From: Diplonema papillatum
Taxonomy: Eukaryota > Euglenozoa > Diplonemea > Diplonemida > Diplonemidae
Direction: 5' to 3'
Length of the DNA: 64,000 nt
Assembly: GCA_030068145.1 (NCBI GenBank)
Contig: JAPJBO010000367.1
Span: 62,001-126,000, forward strand
The notes under the pieces are model-generated. The model searched no databases. It was not told where the DNA came from and saw only the letters and a list, made by a program, of their open reading frames with translations. A program made the translations under genes and the position numbers. Every line of letters starts with the position of its first letter. The stretch's first letter is position 1. Positions 20,762 to 31,345 of this stretch are shown here, piece after piece.

Positions 20762-22402
20762 ATGTACAGGCCCACCCCGAGCCCACAAGACCTCGTGAAA
20801 ACCATGACGGCGGGGCTCGGCGCGCAGCTACGAGGAGCGCACGTCCGACCGCGAGAGTTCGGGTACGTGGTGCTGTTCTTCGGCGTCCTGGTGCACCTCG
20901 TCCTCGGGACGTTCTACTCGTGGGGGAACATGACCACGTACGTCACGAGCTACCTCCGCGGGGAGTTCCCGGGGACGCGGTACAAGACGACGCTGTGGGC
21001 CTACCTTATGGCGCCGCCCTTCCAGGCCATCTGCATGCCGATGGGAGGCGCGTGGGTCACGAAAAAAGCGGGCACCCGCGCCGCCGCGGCGGTCGGCGCG
21101 GTGATGAGCGGCGCGTGCATGCTGCTGCTGAGCGTCGCCGTGCAGCACTCGCTGGCGGGGATGATCATCACATACGGCGCCGTCTGGGGCACCGCGACCG
21201 GGTTCGCGTACGCCGCGCCGATGGTGGCGGGGATTTCGTACATGCCGGAGGCGAAGGGGCTGATTTCGGGCGTCGTCGCTTCCGGGTACGGGCTCGGCGC
21301 GTTCGTGATCAACTTCGTCATCACCGGCTACGCGAATCCGCACGACTGCAAGCCGGAGTGTCCAGGTCCCGACAACGACTACCCGCAGTTCTCCTGCCCG
21401 GGTTGGATTCCGCAGGACGGAGCCAACGCGTCGGAGGCTACGGACTGCAGCGACAAGTACTTCCCCCCGGACTCTGACGTTTCGCAGAGTGTCCCCGGGT
21501 TGTTCCGGCTCCTGGCCTTGATCTACACCGTCATCGCATGCGCTGGATGCGTGTTGATCGTCCAACAGGGCCGGCCGCTCACGCCTGGCTGCCAGCTGCA
21601 ACCCGACCCCCGCGCGATCGGACACACCGAAGTCGAAGCAGACGACGACCCCTCCGACACCGACTCCGAGACCAAGCCCGTGCACCCCGGGAAGGTCAAC
21701 AGCCCGGAAGCGGGGAAGGAGGGGGGTGGCGGCGCGCGGGGGCTGGCAGCGCACAAGCGGACGCTGGCCGAGCTGCCGACGGTGGAGGTCGTCCGGGAAA
21801 AGCTCGCGTGGATGCTCTTCGCGACGTTCGCCCTGTGCGGGTGCGCCGGCGTGTTCGTCATCGCGCAGTACAAAACGTACGGGCAAAAGAGCAGCTGGAG
21901 CACCGACAGCACCGAGGCGCGGATCAACTCGGCGATGAGCATCACCAACGCGGCGGGAAGGATCGTTCACGGGACCCTCTGCGACAAGTTCGGGTTCACG
22001 CGCGTCCTCGCCGTGTCCACGCTGCTGTCCGCCTGCTTCCACGTGACCCTGTCTCTCACGCATTACAGTCTTCCCCTGTTCGCGTCGTGGTGCTGCATGA
22101 TCACCTTTTTCTACGGCGGGCTTTTCGCCATGATGCCAACGGCCACGGCGCATCTGTACGGAGCCGCTTCCTTCACCGGAAACTACGGGTTCATGATGTT
22201 CGGCTTCGCCGTCGGAGCGTTGACGATTGGCGCCGTGAACGATGCTTTGGTGGACGCCATCGGCTTCGCGGGGATGACAGTTGTGCTGGGGTGCGTCGTG
22301 TTCTCGGGGTTCCTGCTGTCTTGCGCGGTGCATCGAGAGGTCGCGGCTCTGCACAAGAAGCTGGACGAGCCGCAGCACGCCGGCGACGCAATCGGCGCGT
22401 AG
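20762..22402 (+). CDS. MFS carrier, oxalate/formate-antiporter (OFA) type
   Basis: A single open frame of 546 codons that looks like a complete 12-helix major facilitator protein. The first helix and loop carry GTFYSWGNMTTYVTSYL, typical of OFA-like carriers of protists, plants and fungi. Further helices include ITYGAVWGTATGFAYAAP and GVVASGYGLGAFVINFVITGY. After a hydrophilic central loop (about residues 285-340, acidic and Gly-rich) the second half begins at FATFALCGCAGVFVIAQYKT and includes SITNAAGRIVHGTLCDKFGF, the half-repeat of the MFS signature loop. The substrate cannot be told from sequence; a small monocarboxylate or dicarboxylate is usual for the family. I take the first in-frame ATG at 20762, although the ATG at 20804 is also possible. 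The 3' end is duplicated downstream in two decayed copies. Confidence 0.88.
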   Translation: MYRPTPSPQDLVKTMTAGLGAQLRGAHVRPREFGYVVLFFGVLVHLVLGTFYSWGNMTTYVTSYLRGEFPGTRYKTTLWAYLMAPPFQAICMPMGGAWVTKKAGTRAAAAVGAVMSGACMLLLSVAVQHSLAGMIITYGAVWGTATGFAYAAPMVAGISYMPEAKGLISGVVASGYGLGAFVINFVITGYANPHDCKPECPGPDNDYPQFSCPGWIPQDGANASEATDCSDKYFPPDSDVSQSVPGLFRLLALIYTVIACAGCVLIVQQGRPLTPGCQLQPDPRAIGHTEVEADDDPSDTDSETKPVHPGKVNSPEAGKEGGGGARGLAAHKRTLAELPTVEVVREKLAWMLFATFALCGCAGVFVIAQYKTYGQKSSWSTDSTEARINSAMSITNAAGRIVHGTLCDKFGFTRVLAVSTLLSACFHVTLSLTHYSLPLFASWCCMITFFYGGLFAMMPTATAHLYGAASFTGNYGFMMFGFAVGALTIGAVNDALVDAIGFAGMTVVLGCVVFSGFLLSCAVHREVAALHKKLDEPQHAGDAIGA

Positions 22403-22875
22403 GTCCTGGACGCCATCGGTTTCGCGGGGATGACAGTTGTGCTGGGCTGCGTCGTGTTCTTGAGGTTCCTGCGTGCCTTGCGCGGTGCACTGAGAGATCG
22501 CCAGCTTGTTGTGACCCGAAAGGTGGCGAGCTATGCCTGTGGTTAAGACGAAGCCGGGGGAAACCCTGGTGGAGGTCCGTTGCAGTGGTGACGTGCAAAT
22601 CGTTCGTCAAAGCTGGGTATAGGGCGAAAGACCCATCGCACCATCTAGTAGCTGGTTCACTCCAATGTTTCCCTCAGGATAGCTACGCAATCCGCGCCTG
22701 GTCCTGGACGCCATCGGCATCGTGGGGATGACAGTTGTGCTTACTGCGTCGTGTTCTCGGGGTTCCTGCGTGTCTTGCATCGAACGGTGCATCGAAAGAT
22801 CACGGCTCTGCACATGAACCTATGAGCCGTACCACTCCAGCGACGCAATCCGCGCCTATATAGGTCCTGGAGCCA
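22403..22875 (+). pseudogene. Two decayed tandem copies of the MFS gene 3' end
   Basis: The segment from GGACGCCATCGGCTTCGCGG (22251) to the stop at 22402 recurs at 22406-22510 and at 22700-22865. The second copy still ends with a GACGCAATCCGCGCC block like the original terminus. Both have substitutions and small indels that break the frame. Copies join at GGTCCTGGACGCCATCGG. No other MFS exon is present. Confidence 0.88.
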
Positions 22876-23195
22876 CATCCCGCTGCGAATCCTGCCCCTT
22901 CCTTCGAAGAAAACTGGGTTTTGTTTGTGATGGCCAGCAGAAAACATGCGTACGAGGTCATGTGCCCGAAACTGAGATCTCCCGGCCTGTCCTTCATCCC
23001 ATCTTCTTCCAAGAAGACCTGATGCTAGCATTAAACACGCATGCAAGGCAGACAGTGCTGCCGAAACATTAAGCTAAGATTTCCACCCCTCAAGCAAAAA
23101 CAAGAAACCGGCGCGCGAGACTGCAGCGCTTTCCGTCGCGGCTGTCTCATTCCGTTCACTCGAGTGCTGAGTCATCGCGCACAAGCAAAATCGCG
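22876..23195. other. Intergenic with an R4 copy
   Basis: Positions 23021-23090 carry R4 (GATGCTAGCATTAAACACGC, then ATGCAAGGCAGACAGTGCTG and CTAAGATTTCCACCCC). Nothing else is recognised. Confidence 0.6.
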
Positions 23196-23415
23196 GCCTT
23201 TTTTTTTTACATAAGCGCCAGCTTGAAAGGAAATGCTCGACGATGCTGCCCGACAAAGAACAGAAGGGATCCCAAGTGCTGTAACTACCGAACCACGTGT
23301 TGAACGGACGTGAGGTCATGCGGGTCTACCCCTACACGACAAATCACACAAACACAACAGGTCAAAAAATCCTGAGTGAGAAAACAACACACGGTGGTGT
23401 AAGCGAAGAACAAAA
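23196..23415 (+). repeat. SINE-like dispersed repeat, subfamily R2
   Basis: Nearly identical to the copy at 17779-17990, starting at a run of nine T and TACATAAGCGCCAGCTTG and ending with GGTGGTGTAAGCGAAGAAC. It is followed 130 bp later by an R1 copy in the same orientation. Confidence 0.92.
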
Positions 23416-23547
23416 TGGACAAACGAAGCACCAAAGTGGACGGACCCTAACTTCACCCACCTCTGCGACGATTGCTACGTCCTTGCTGACGACATCCGTC
23501 CTCAGTGAGGGCGGCCTTTTTCTTTTTCTTTTCTTCTTCTTCCCTGC

Positions 23548-23745
23548 TTTGTAGGAAATACTTGAGGAGGCTGCCAGTTGCAAAAGATCAAAGGAGGTAA
23601 ATGTGCTGTAGCCCACACGAAACACAGGTGAATCTGGGTTCAGTGGCGGGCGTAAGCGTTCAACAAAAAAGACCCATTTTGTAGTTGTATTGTTTCTCCC
23701 CCTCTAGCCTCCTTCGAAGTAAGCACAAGGCAGCCCCTCGAGTAT
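23548..23745 (+). repeat. SINE-like dispersed repeat, subfamily R1
   Basis: Starts CTGCTTTGTAGGAAATACTT, runs through GTGCTGTAGCCCACACG and GTGGCGGGCGTAAGCGTTC, and ends CCCCTCGAGTATTTTTAATT. Confidence 0.9.
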
Positions 23746-26013
23746 TTTTAATTTGCTGCGATAGGAAACAGCCGCCATCACTTTAGCCGCGGGAATCCGC
23801 AGCACCGACGGCGCCAAGTGGACCTGTGCCCTTCTTCCGCAGACTCAGCACAAGGTCTTGCGGCAGCTGCAACGCATTCACACGGGCAGGTAACATGGAC
23901 CGGAAGCCCTCTGTTCCATACAGCGAAGCCAAGATCTGGCTTGCCAGCCTTCCGGCTAACTCTTCTTGTACCAACAATCCTGCGGGTTGCTACACCGTTG
24001 ATCCGAATTCCTCACCTGAAATCGAAACAGGACAACAACAAGTGGGAAAACGATCAATCGGTACCACGTTGTACTGTTGTACTCAAAGGGAACATTTCCG
24101 GAACAACGGCTGCACGAGAAATTTAAAAGAACCCAGCCAAAAGCGCAACGCCCCATAGAGAGAGGGTTATCAATCGGGTGCTACCGGGACGGTTCTCCTG
24201 TGCACTCCTGCTGGCCATACAATGAAGCATCAGTTCGAACTGTTCCGGACAATGAAAACCAATCCGGTAGTTAAATTACCACATTATGGCATTGAGGCGG
24301 CACCTTGTGCCCTGCATGTCATCGCTGCACAGGTCAAGCTCCGCGCTCATCAGCGAATGTCCGACTTCTTGAACGGAAAACTTTGAACCAAGCTTGGGCC
24401 CTTGGTTGACCAATCCGTGCGCAACCATTGTCCAACCTTTAGCCCGATCGTTGTCCCAACACTGCTCAATCATCGCCCAATCATTGCCCAATTACGTCCA
24501 ATTGCCCAGAAGCAAGGTCTCATCCTTGAGCGAACCAATACACTATCGACTAGGCTAGGACCGTCGATGGATAATCCGTGCACCACCAATCGCAAAAACG
24601 GCAACGCCATCTTATCACTCGTATCTTATCACTCGTTCGCACGTCCGGTCGATAGAATACACCTCCGCGTAGTCCCCTCTCCAGGGTAGACTCCCTCTCC
24701 GTTGTCCAGTCGAATCACTGCCCAATTACCACCCAATCAGGCGAGCATTTTGCGAAGATAACCGTCTCCAGAGCTCTCGGATCATTATATCGCACCAATT
24801 GTTGGTGGCTGAGCGGGAAAACGTCGTTCGTGGCGACACAGCCAACCGTTCCAGCCAAACCAGCCAGCCCCTGAAAGCAAAACGTGAGTTTTCAAGGCGA
24901 AGGAGAATACACTTCGCCGAAAGCCGCAACAGACAGGCGCAGGTAAAATATGTTGCTTGAAACCAACTGTATTCGAGATGAACGCGAGCTTTCACTCTAT
25001 CTACCTACGGCGCGTTCTGATCATCGAACGTTACACAAACGCGTAACAGAGAGCAAAATGAAGTTTGATCAATGGGCAGGCACACGCAACGAAACCCGTC
25101 TCTGTTTCGACCTGCAGGGAATGTACTCCCCCCTGAACCCATAGTCTTTGATTCCTCGTTCGGGGAGTGCCGTGGGAGCCAAATCAGAGACGGCATCGTT
25201 TACAGCAGTGGACTGCGACGGTATCTGATCATCTTGGATCCCCACGCTCTCGTTCTTGATTAATGAAGACATTCTTGACGCGTAGCAGAGAGCAAATGAA
25301 GTTTGATCAATGGACAGGCACACGCAAAACAAGACCCCTGTCTCTGTTTCGACCTGCAAGGGAAAATCGTGAAAGGCACCCGGCAACGTGTTCTGCTTGC
25401 ATTTATATCCAACTTGTTTCGACCATCTCTTTTTTCAGACTCCGCTTGCAGCAGAAAGAGGATCCCCAAGCGAACTTTCACTCTAAAAAGAGAAGAAAAG
25501 AACACGCTTTCCGGGCACAGGAAAAAGACTGCTGACAACACAAATCAGTCCAACGCACCTTGCTCCCCCTTTTCCTTAGACGGTACTCGATCGCTGGGCG
25601 CTAGCTAGGCTCGTGCCTCTGCGAGCTGAGTGAGAATTTCATCCGAACGACTACGTGTCTTGTAGAAACAGTGGTAGAAGTAGTTTTTCAGCTCAGTGTG
25701 AGTTTGCTGAAAGTAACAAGGCAATTCGTTCAAAGAACAGCCACAGGCAACGCCTCGTGGGCGCGGGCTTTAGTTACCGTAATTGAATAATGTTGAACTG
25801 GACTAAAGCTGGAACAGGTAAATGACCGACCGCGTAAAACCTGAGACACCCGAGGTAGGCACCTGCGTGACTGCACCAGTGGTGGTCGTGCAGCTTCCTA
25901 CGACAGCGGCATCTAGGGGTCGAGCTGAGAATTGAGCACTCGAAGGCGCGGGCAAGCACTAGGGTTGTGATATTCTGCAAGGTACCAAAGTCGCAAACCC
26001 CGAAAAAAATGCC
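23746..26013. other. Intergenic, low-complexity and duplicated pieces, no gene supported
   Basis: At 24085-24110 the block GGGAACATTTCCGGAACAAC matches 33099-33118. At 24400-24500 there are degenerate CCAAT/CCCAAT repeats. Positions 25063-25140 and 25296-25370 are a direct duplication (TTTGATCAATGG(G/A)CAGGCA, CTGTTTCGACCTGCA). Part of it (GAACCCATAGTCTTTGATT) recurs at about 39838. No exon or RNA gene can be defended. Confidence 0.55.
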
Positions 26014-26075
26014 GAACCGGGTAACACCTGGGACACCCAGCCCCATTTGGGGGTGTCCCAGGTTTTACCCGGTTC
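26014..26075 (+). repeat. 25-bp inverted repeat (hairpin)
   Basis: The arm 26014-26038 (GAACCGGGTAACACCTGGG then ACACCC) pairs with 26051-26075 at 24 of 25 positions, leaving a 12-base loop. A single-arm relative (AAAACCTGAGACACCCGAGG) is at about 25836. Confidence 0.92.
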
Positions 26076-26101
26076 AACATTAATCCAATTACCTACTCCC
26101 C

Positions 26102-26304
26102 CCCGTGTTAGTGTCGCCTCCGTTTAGCCCTTGTCAGTGTTGCTTTTTTGCCTGAAAACGCGAGGCGACACTAACACGGGAAGACGATTCTCAATAGGGT
26201 TCCCTGACTTTTGCATGGAGAATGTCTCATCCTCATTAACGGCTTCCCGTGTTAGTGTCGCCTTTTAGGAAAAGGTGCCTTTAGGTAGGCGACACAAACA
26301 CGGG
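26102..26304 (+). mobile_element. Two miniature foldback elements with shared arms
   Basis: Element A, 26102-26180: the arm CCCGTGTTAGTGTCGCCTC is repeated as a perfect 19-bp inverted copy at 26162-26180. Element B, 26246-26304: the same arm start CCCGTGTTAGTGTCGCCT faces AGGCGACACAAACACGGG (one mismatch). They lie 65 bp apart, are 79 and 59 bp long, and have unrelated interiors, so they share only the arm sequence. No coding capacity. Confidence 0.85.
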
Positions 26305-26486
26305 GAGGGGTAGGTGCGGTATTAATCATCATGTTCAAACCCCCGGTTGCGCGTTACCTGGAAGCCAGCAAAGGGTGTTGGTGGTACGAAGGTGCAGTCG
26401 TCCGCATCGTCAGCTCGCACCGGGAAGGTGAAGCTACCCACCTGGACGAGGTGTCCAGCTGCCCCAGTCGCAGTAGTTTGAACTTG

Positions 26487-27987
26487 ATATGGTACGATGC
26501 CAAAACCCCCCCCCCCCCCTTTGCACTAGTAAAAATTTTTTTGATGTCACCCCATACTGGCCCCGAAAGCCCACTTGTGTGGCCCAAAACGGTTCCCAAA
26601 CGGTTTTTGGCGGGCTGAGTCGAGGTAAAGGGGTCTCTGAAGGCCCACGAATAGGCCCAGGTGGGCCCAGGTGGGCCCCGGAGCGGGCACTCAGTGCGAG
26701 GGGGGGTGCCCCCAAAATGGGGTCATTTTCAAAGCCTCGCCACTTCTCAAGCTAGTCAAACACCTTCTGGCCTCCAGCGGGAAACCCAGACTACACAACG
26801 ACAAGATCGGCTGTGTTCAGCCGTAGATAGCCACCAGCGGGTCCTCTTGAAGCCGAAGAATGTTCTCAGGGGTCTCAGATAGCCCTACTTGGCCACCCCG
26901 CCTGCAGCGCCTGCGGTGGGCAGGCACACCTTGTAAATAGAGTGGGTGCAGCAGGTGCACCCTGCCTAGAATCCGGCTTTACCAGCAATACGAATTAAGA
27001 ATACAGGTTGACCCAGGAAAACGGAGCCTAAGAGAGGGAAAATGCCAAAGATCACGGGTCTGGAGTTCGTGGAGTCATCGGTGAGAGCAATGCAGAAGTT
27101 GTCGCCGTTTCATGAGGAAACGAGACGTGGTCAGTCCATGCAGAGACGACTCGTAGCCAGCAGGACCTTTTGCGAAAAGGTCTCTGGTGAGGACCTGATC
27201 GGTTTCTTTCTCGCCCTAATGACAGAGGAGGAGAACGTTGCCATCTGGATGCGCCTTTCTGGTAGGCTTTCAGAAGCCTTCAACAGCCTTGACGACGAGG
27301 CGAGCCGGCGACGCATCGTGAGCGGTTTGGACTGGGCACGTGCCCGGTACAGGGCTGTTGGAATGGTCGTGGGTGACAATCTCTGAAAGAACCGGGGAAA
27401 GGCTGCCGAGATTGGCGTTGGCGGGGGAGTCCTCATCTTGGTTCTTTTGCATTTTTCCACCTTATATTCTGCGTTTTCCTTGTAAGCACTGTGTTCTCAA
27501 AAGCGGGTGAAGCCGGATTCTAGGCAGGGTGCACTTGCATACCACACATTCTAAGCGTGTGCCTGCCCACTGCTGGCGCTGCACACATGGGGCTAACTGT
27601 GACCCCCGAGAGCACCCTTCGGCTTCAAGAGGACCCGCTGGTGGCTATCTACGGCTGAACACAGCCGATCTTGTTATTTTGAAGTCTGGGTTTCCCGCTG
27701 GAGGCCAGAAAGTGTTTGACTAGCTTGAGTAGTGGCGAAGCCCGAAAATGACCCCATTTTGGGGGGCTCTCCCCCTCGCGCTGAGTGCCCGCTCCGGGGC
27801 CCACTTGGGCCCACCTGGGCCTATTCGTGGGCCTTCAGAGACCCCTTTACCTCGACTCAGCCCGCCAAAAACCGTTTGGGAACCGTTTTGGGCCACACAA
27901 GTGGGGTTTCGGGGCCAGTATGGGGTGACATCAAATTTTTTTTTATTAGTGCAAAGGGGGGGGGGGGGGTTTGGCATCGTCTCATAT
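26487..27987 (+). mobile_element. 1.5-kb element with about 0.5-kb terminal inverted repeats, copy 1
   Basis: The left arm (26487 to about 26985) and the right arm (about 27504 to 27987) are inverted copies. They start ATATG, then ACGATGCCAAA, a poly-C run and TTTGCACTA(G/A)TAA, and continue through GATGTCACCCCATACTGG, AACGGTTCCCAAACGGTTTT and CTGCCTAGAATCCGGCTT. The inner parts of the arms have diverged. The arms enclose a single small ORF (27042-27386). Copy 2 is at 58102-60283. No DDE transposase is visible, so the element is probably mobilised in trans or of an undescribed type. A target duplication could not be fixed by eye. Confidence 0.88.
27042..27386 (+). CDS. Element-encoded 114-residue helical protein, copy 1
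   Basis: ATG in a good context (GGGAAAATGCC), 114 codons, TGA. The protein is short, charged and predicted mainly helical (VSGEDLIGFFLALMTEEENV; LSGRLSEAFNSLDDEASRR). It has no zinc finger, no DDE pattern and no signal peptide, and I do not recognise its family. The second copy, 31 kb away, encodes the same protein with two amino-acid changes (A to D and M to K), and the frame is intact in both. It is the only ORF between the inverted arms, so it presumably serves the element: DNA binding, regulation or a captured host gene. Function unknown. Confidence 0.6.
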   Translation: MPKITGLEFVESSVRAMQKLSPFHEETRRGQSMQRRLVASRTFCEKVSGEDLIGFFLALMTEEENVAIWMRLSGRLSEAFNSLDDEASRRRIVSGLDWARARYRAVGMVVGDNL

Positions 27988-28595
27988 GCAACAAATTGCG
28001 ACGATAGGCTGCACAAGCAGTAATTGTCGAACTGCCGAAGCAGCCGGAGACAGCAGGCAAGGAATGGGGACCCCGACTTCCCGACTGTCCAATCACCGTC
28101 GCAAAAGGGGTGTGCCCTAAAGTAATGAAGATGTTGACCAGGCCCCCACGCCGCTTTGTCAGGGCAGCACGAGGATGCTGCCCTGCGTAGTTGACCTGAC
28201 ACAGCTGCCACCCTGGCGGCCGCAGCAACCTTTGCGTTGAAGGCGCGCGCAGCCGGAGTACGTCGACAATGCCATACAACAACTGCATCAGACGCAGGTT
28301 GATCCGAGAGCTCGCTAGGGGAGGCCATGCTGCCGCAGGAGTAAACAAATGTAAACTCGACTGAGAACCCCGGCAGCGTTTGACAGAAGCGATCCACTCG
28401 CTAGCATGACTTGGTTCGGGACATCAGACGAAGTGACGCTCCAGGAATCAGAAGACACCGCAAATCACCAAGTCCAAATGGAATACCGTGCGTCGGACGA
28501 AAGCCGAGAGCTGTCTTTTCCTCGACCCTTTGGACCTCAAATACTCCGAAAAACACAGGTTTTGACCTAGAAAAAAGGAAGAGTAATCAGCCAAG
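27988..28595. other. Sequence between the element and RPS9
   Basis: A minus-strand frame reading RINLRLMQLLYGIVDVLRLR and further is open here, but it has no motif I can place and is cut by the element. The RPS9 leader, shared with the second RPS9 copy, starts about 28550 (ACACAGGTTTTGACCTAG). Confidence 0.5.
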
Positions 28596-29162
28596 ATGCG
28601 TAAGTACAGAGAGTTCGGCAAGGTCTACAAGAACCCGAGGCGTCCGTTCGAGAAGGAGAGGTTGGACAAGGAGCTGAAGCTGGTCGGCGAGTACGGGCTC
28701 AGGTGCAAGCGTGAGGTGTGGAAAGTCGCCTTGACTCTGGCCAAGATGCGCAAGGCTGCGCGTACTCTGCTCACGTTGGAGCAGGACTCCGAGCGTCGTC
28801 AGTTGGAGGGTGGTGCCCTGCTGCGCCGTTGCCTCAGGTACGGCCTCCTGGACGGAGACCACATGAAGTTGGACTACGTGCTGGGTCTCACGCTGCAGGA
28901 CTTCTTGGAGCGCCGCCTGCAAACCCTCGTGCACAAGCACGGGCTCGCACGGTCGATCCACCACGCGAGGGTGCTGATTCGCCAGAGGCACATCTGCGTC
29001 GGGAAGCAAATGGTTGACGTCCCCTCGTTCTGGGTGCGAACCGACTCCGAGAAGCACATCGACCTCGCACCCACGTCCTCCCTCGGCTCCGGGGGCCCCG
29101 GCCGTGTGAAGAGGATGAAGGCCAAGTCCGGCAAGAAGGCCGCCGCCGACGACGAAGAGTAG
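28596..29162 (+). CDS. RPS9: 40S ribosomal protein S9 (uS4), copy 1
   Basis: An intronless 188-codon gene. The protein starts [20 protein letters not shown] and contains the eukaryotic uS4 landmarks [60 protein letters not shown], then the S4 RNA-binding fold [19 protein letters not shown] and [17 protein letters not shown] Gly/Lys-rich tail ends DDEE. Length matches the family (about 185-195). Role: core RNA-binding protein of the small cytosolic subunit, needed for 18S assembly and decoding fidelity. Copy 2 at 34214 gives an identical protein. The start is fixed by conservation and by the shared leader ending CAAGATGCG. Confidence 0.97.
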   Translation: MRKYREFGKVYKNPRRPFEKERLDKELKLVGEYGLRCKREVWKVALTLAKMRKAARTLLTLEQDSERRQLEGGALLRRCLRYGLLDGDHMKLDYVLGLTLQDFLERRLQTLVHKHGLARSIHHARVLIRQRHICVGKQMVDVPSFWVRTDSEKHIDLAPTSSLGSGGPGRVKRMKAKSGKKAAADDEE

Positions 29163-30195
29163 ATCTCCGAACTCTCGCTCTTTAAGTGGCCATTCTTCTA
29201 CTTTCTTTCACGTATTCTTTTTTGGCGCATGAGATCGCGGATCGTAGAAGACTATATTTGTCCGGCGAATACTGTAACACTTGTTGCAAGGTTAACGCAC
29301 CGTCGCCATGCCGGACACATCGTAACCCCTCGCTTGCCCAGCCTCCCTTGCGACGTTCGAGACGAACGCACCAGCATCATTGCTTGGCCTTTCTACCTTC
29401 ATTTTTTGCACCACACAACTGCGCGGCTGAAGCAACGGACGGAGCCAGCAAGAGTAGACGGGAAACGGTAGGTGTGGATGTTCCCCGCAGAGAAGAGCAT
29501 CAGCGGGTAGCGTGTACATTCTCCCCTTCCCGCGGGGGAATCGACGGCTCGCTAGTGTTTACTTCCGCGTGGAAGCACACGGAAGAGGGCCTTCGCAGGG
29601 GTGCTGACCCCAGCGAATGAAAGGGCTCCTTGTCCGCGGCAGGACTTATCTAGCAAGGTGTCCGGTGCTTCTCACTGGCCCGGACTTCTGGTTCTCGAAG
29701 TCTTCTGGAGTCCGGACTCCACAGCGGTGTGAAGCGCGCACCGGAGACAAACAGTACGTGTGGCAAGAAGCGGCCGAAGCATGACACCTTGCCTGTAGCG
29801 GCTTGTGCAGTGTATCGTGTTGCTGCATCAATCAAGTTCAGACTACTGTAGGGGGAGAAAAACGCATGGCAGGATGAGCACAAAGCCCGAGCCTACAACA
29901 GGAGAATTCGGGTAGGTTGCGGCGGTCTTCTTCTTGAGGCGGTGAAGGACAACAGCACAAACTTCATGGTCCTTATTATTGTGTTGTGGTCGTGTGTTGT
30001 ATGCCACAACAACACACAATCGAAGAGCACAATCTTAACATAGTTGTCGCGCAGTGATTCAGCGTAACCCTGCAAGGACGAACGTAGAAAAGCATGATGA
30101 CAGGTACGAGAGAAGGGCTGCGGCTAGTAAACTCAAGGCCACCGTACTCCTCACCTTTCCCCGTTCGACTTCTCAACACAGGAAACAGCCGCAGA
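29163..30195. other. 3' flank of RPS9 and intergenic DNA
   Basis: The first 60 bp (AGATCTCCGAACTC...) are shared with the 3' flank of RPS9 copy 2. A block around 29780-29835 (GAAGC(G)...GCATGACAC, GGCTTGTGCAGT, GTATCGT) recurs near 42230-42290 and marks another dispersed repeat. No gene supported. Confidence 0.55.
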
Positions 30196-30672
30196 GGAGA
30201 TGAAGTGGACCAGAACAACGACAAGCGCCGTGCACCCAACCCAAGCCTGTCAGCAGGACGCAGGACCATGCAACCATAGAGAGGAGATGAAGTGGACCAG
30301 AACAATGACAAGCGCAACCCAAGCCTGTCAGCAGGACGCAGGACCATGCAACCATAGAGAGGAGATGAAGTGGACCAGAACAACGACAAGCGCCGTGCAC
30401 CCAACCCAAGCCTGTCAGCAGGACGCAGGACCATGCAACCATTGAGAGGAGATGAAGTGGACCAGAACAATGACAAGCGCAACCCAAGCCTGTCAGCAGG
30501 CACAGGACCATGCAACCATAGAGAGGAGATGAAGTGGACCAGAACAACGACAAGCGCAACCCAAGCCTGTCAGCAGGACGCAGGACCATGCAACCATAGA
30601 GAGGAGATGAAGTGGACCAGAACAACGACAAGCGCAACCCAAGCCTGTCAGCAGGACACAGGACCATGCAAC
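30196..30672 (+). repeat. Tandem repeat, alternating long and short units, six copies
   Basis: The unit GAGATGAAGTGGACCAGAAC, AA(C/T)GACAAGCGC, [CGTGCACCCAACC], CAAGCCTGTCAGCAGG, ACGCAGGACCATGCAACCAT, AGAGAG occurs six times. Some units include the bracketed 12-13 bp block and others lack it, giving periods of about 87 and 75 bp. On the minus strand it extends the reading frame of the next entry. Confidence 0.9.
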
Positions 30673-30997
30673 AAATATCGCTCTCCAGCTGCAACTGCAT
30701 CTGGAACTCCTTCCGCGAGAACCCGTCGCGGGCGCACACGAACTCGATGCGCAGTTCCCGCAGCAACAGCTCTCCCAACGACACGAACTGACGCCGACCA
30801 CGCCACCCCTCGAGCGACTCCGCGACATAGAGCCACTCCCTCAAGGGCTCGAACCGGCTCTCCAACACGCACACGCAGTCGGACCCGAACGCGTGCCCCG
30901 AAACAACATACTCGAGCTGGAGCTCGAGAATCACGTCCTCAGCGCGCTGACCGCATCCGAGGTCCCGCCACACATCGCTCGTTCTCCGGTCTCTCAT
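30673..30997 (-). CDS. Possible exon of an unrecognised gene, minus strand
   Basis: On the minus strand an ATG at 30997 opens about 108 codons of protein-like sequence with coding-type composition (DVILELQLEYVVSGHAFGS; FEPLREWLYVAESLEGW; LLLRELRIEFVCARDGFS). It then runs without a stop into the tandem repeats at 30672 and below. I do not recognise the family. It may be one exon of a gene whose 3' part has been replaced or overrun by the satellite, or a gene fragment. No acceptor or donor could be fixed. Confidence 0.35.
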
Positions 30998-31019
30998 CCC
31001 GACATCACCAGAAAAGGAG

Positions 31020-31345
31020 GAAAGGGAAGCGCGTCGCGGGGTTTTTCGCGTCGAGGGTGTTTGTGTGCTTTACCAAAGAAGGAGGTACGTGAGGCGCTTA
31101 GCGGGCCTCCTCGGGTGACCGTTTGCTTCACCGGAAAGAAGAGGTTGTGCTTTACCGAAAAAAGAGGTTCGTGAGGCGCTTCGCGGGTCTCTTCGGGTGG
31201 CCGTGTGCTTAACCGAAAAAAGAGGTAGTGCTTTACCGAAAAAAGACTTTGCGGGTCTCCTCGGGTGGCCGTTTGCTTTACCGGAAAGAAGAGGTTGTGC
31301 TTTACCGAAAAAAGCGGTCCGAAAACCGAAAAAAGAATCGGGAAG
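31020..31345 (+). repeat. Tandem/complex repeat based on CTTTACCGAAAAAAGAGGT
   Basis: The motif GTGCTTTACCGAAAAAAGAG and its relatives (GTTTGCTTCACCGGAAAGAA, GTGTGCTTTACCAAAGAAGG) recur seven or eight times. They are separated by GAGGCGCTT(A/C)GCGGG and CCTCGGGTGRCC blocks in an irregular order. Confidence 0.85.

Noticed and set aside
20828-22378. 516-codon minus-strand frame opposite the MFS carrier
   Set aside because: Composition is His/Arg/Gln-rich with no hydrophobic segments. It mirrors the third-position bias of the MFS gene.
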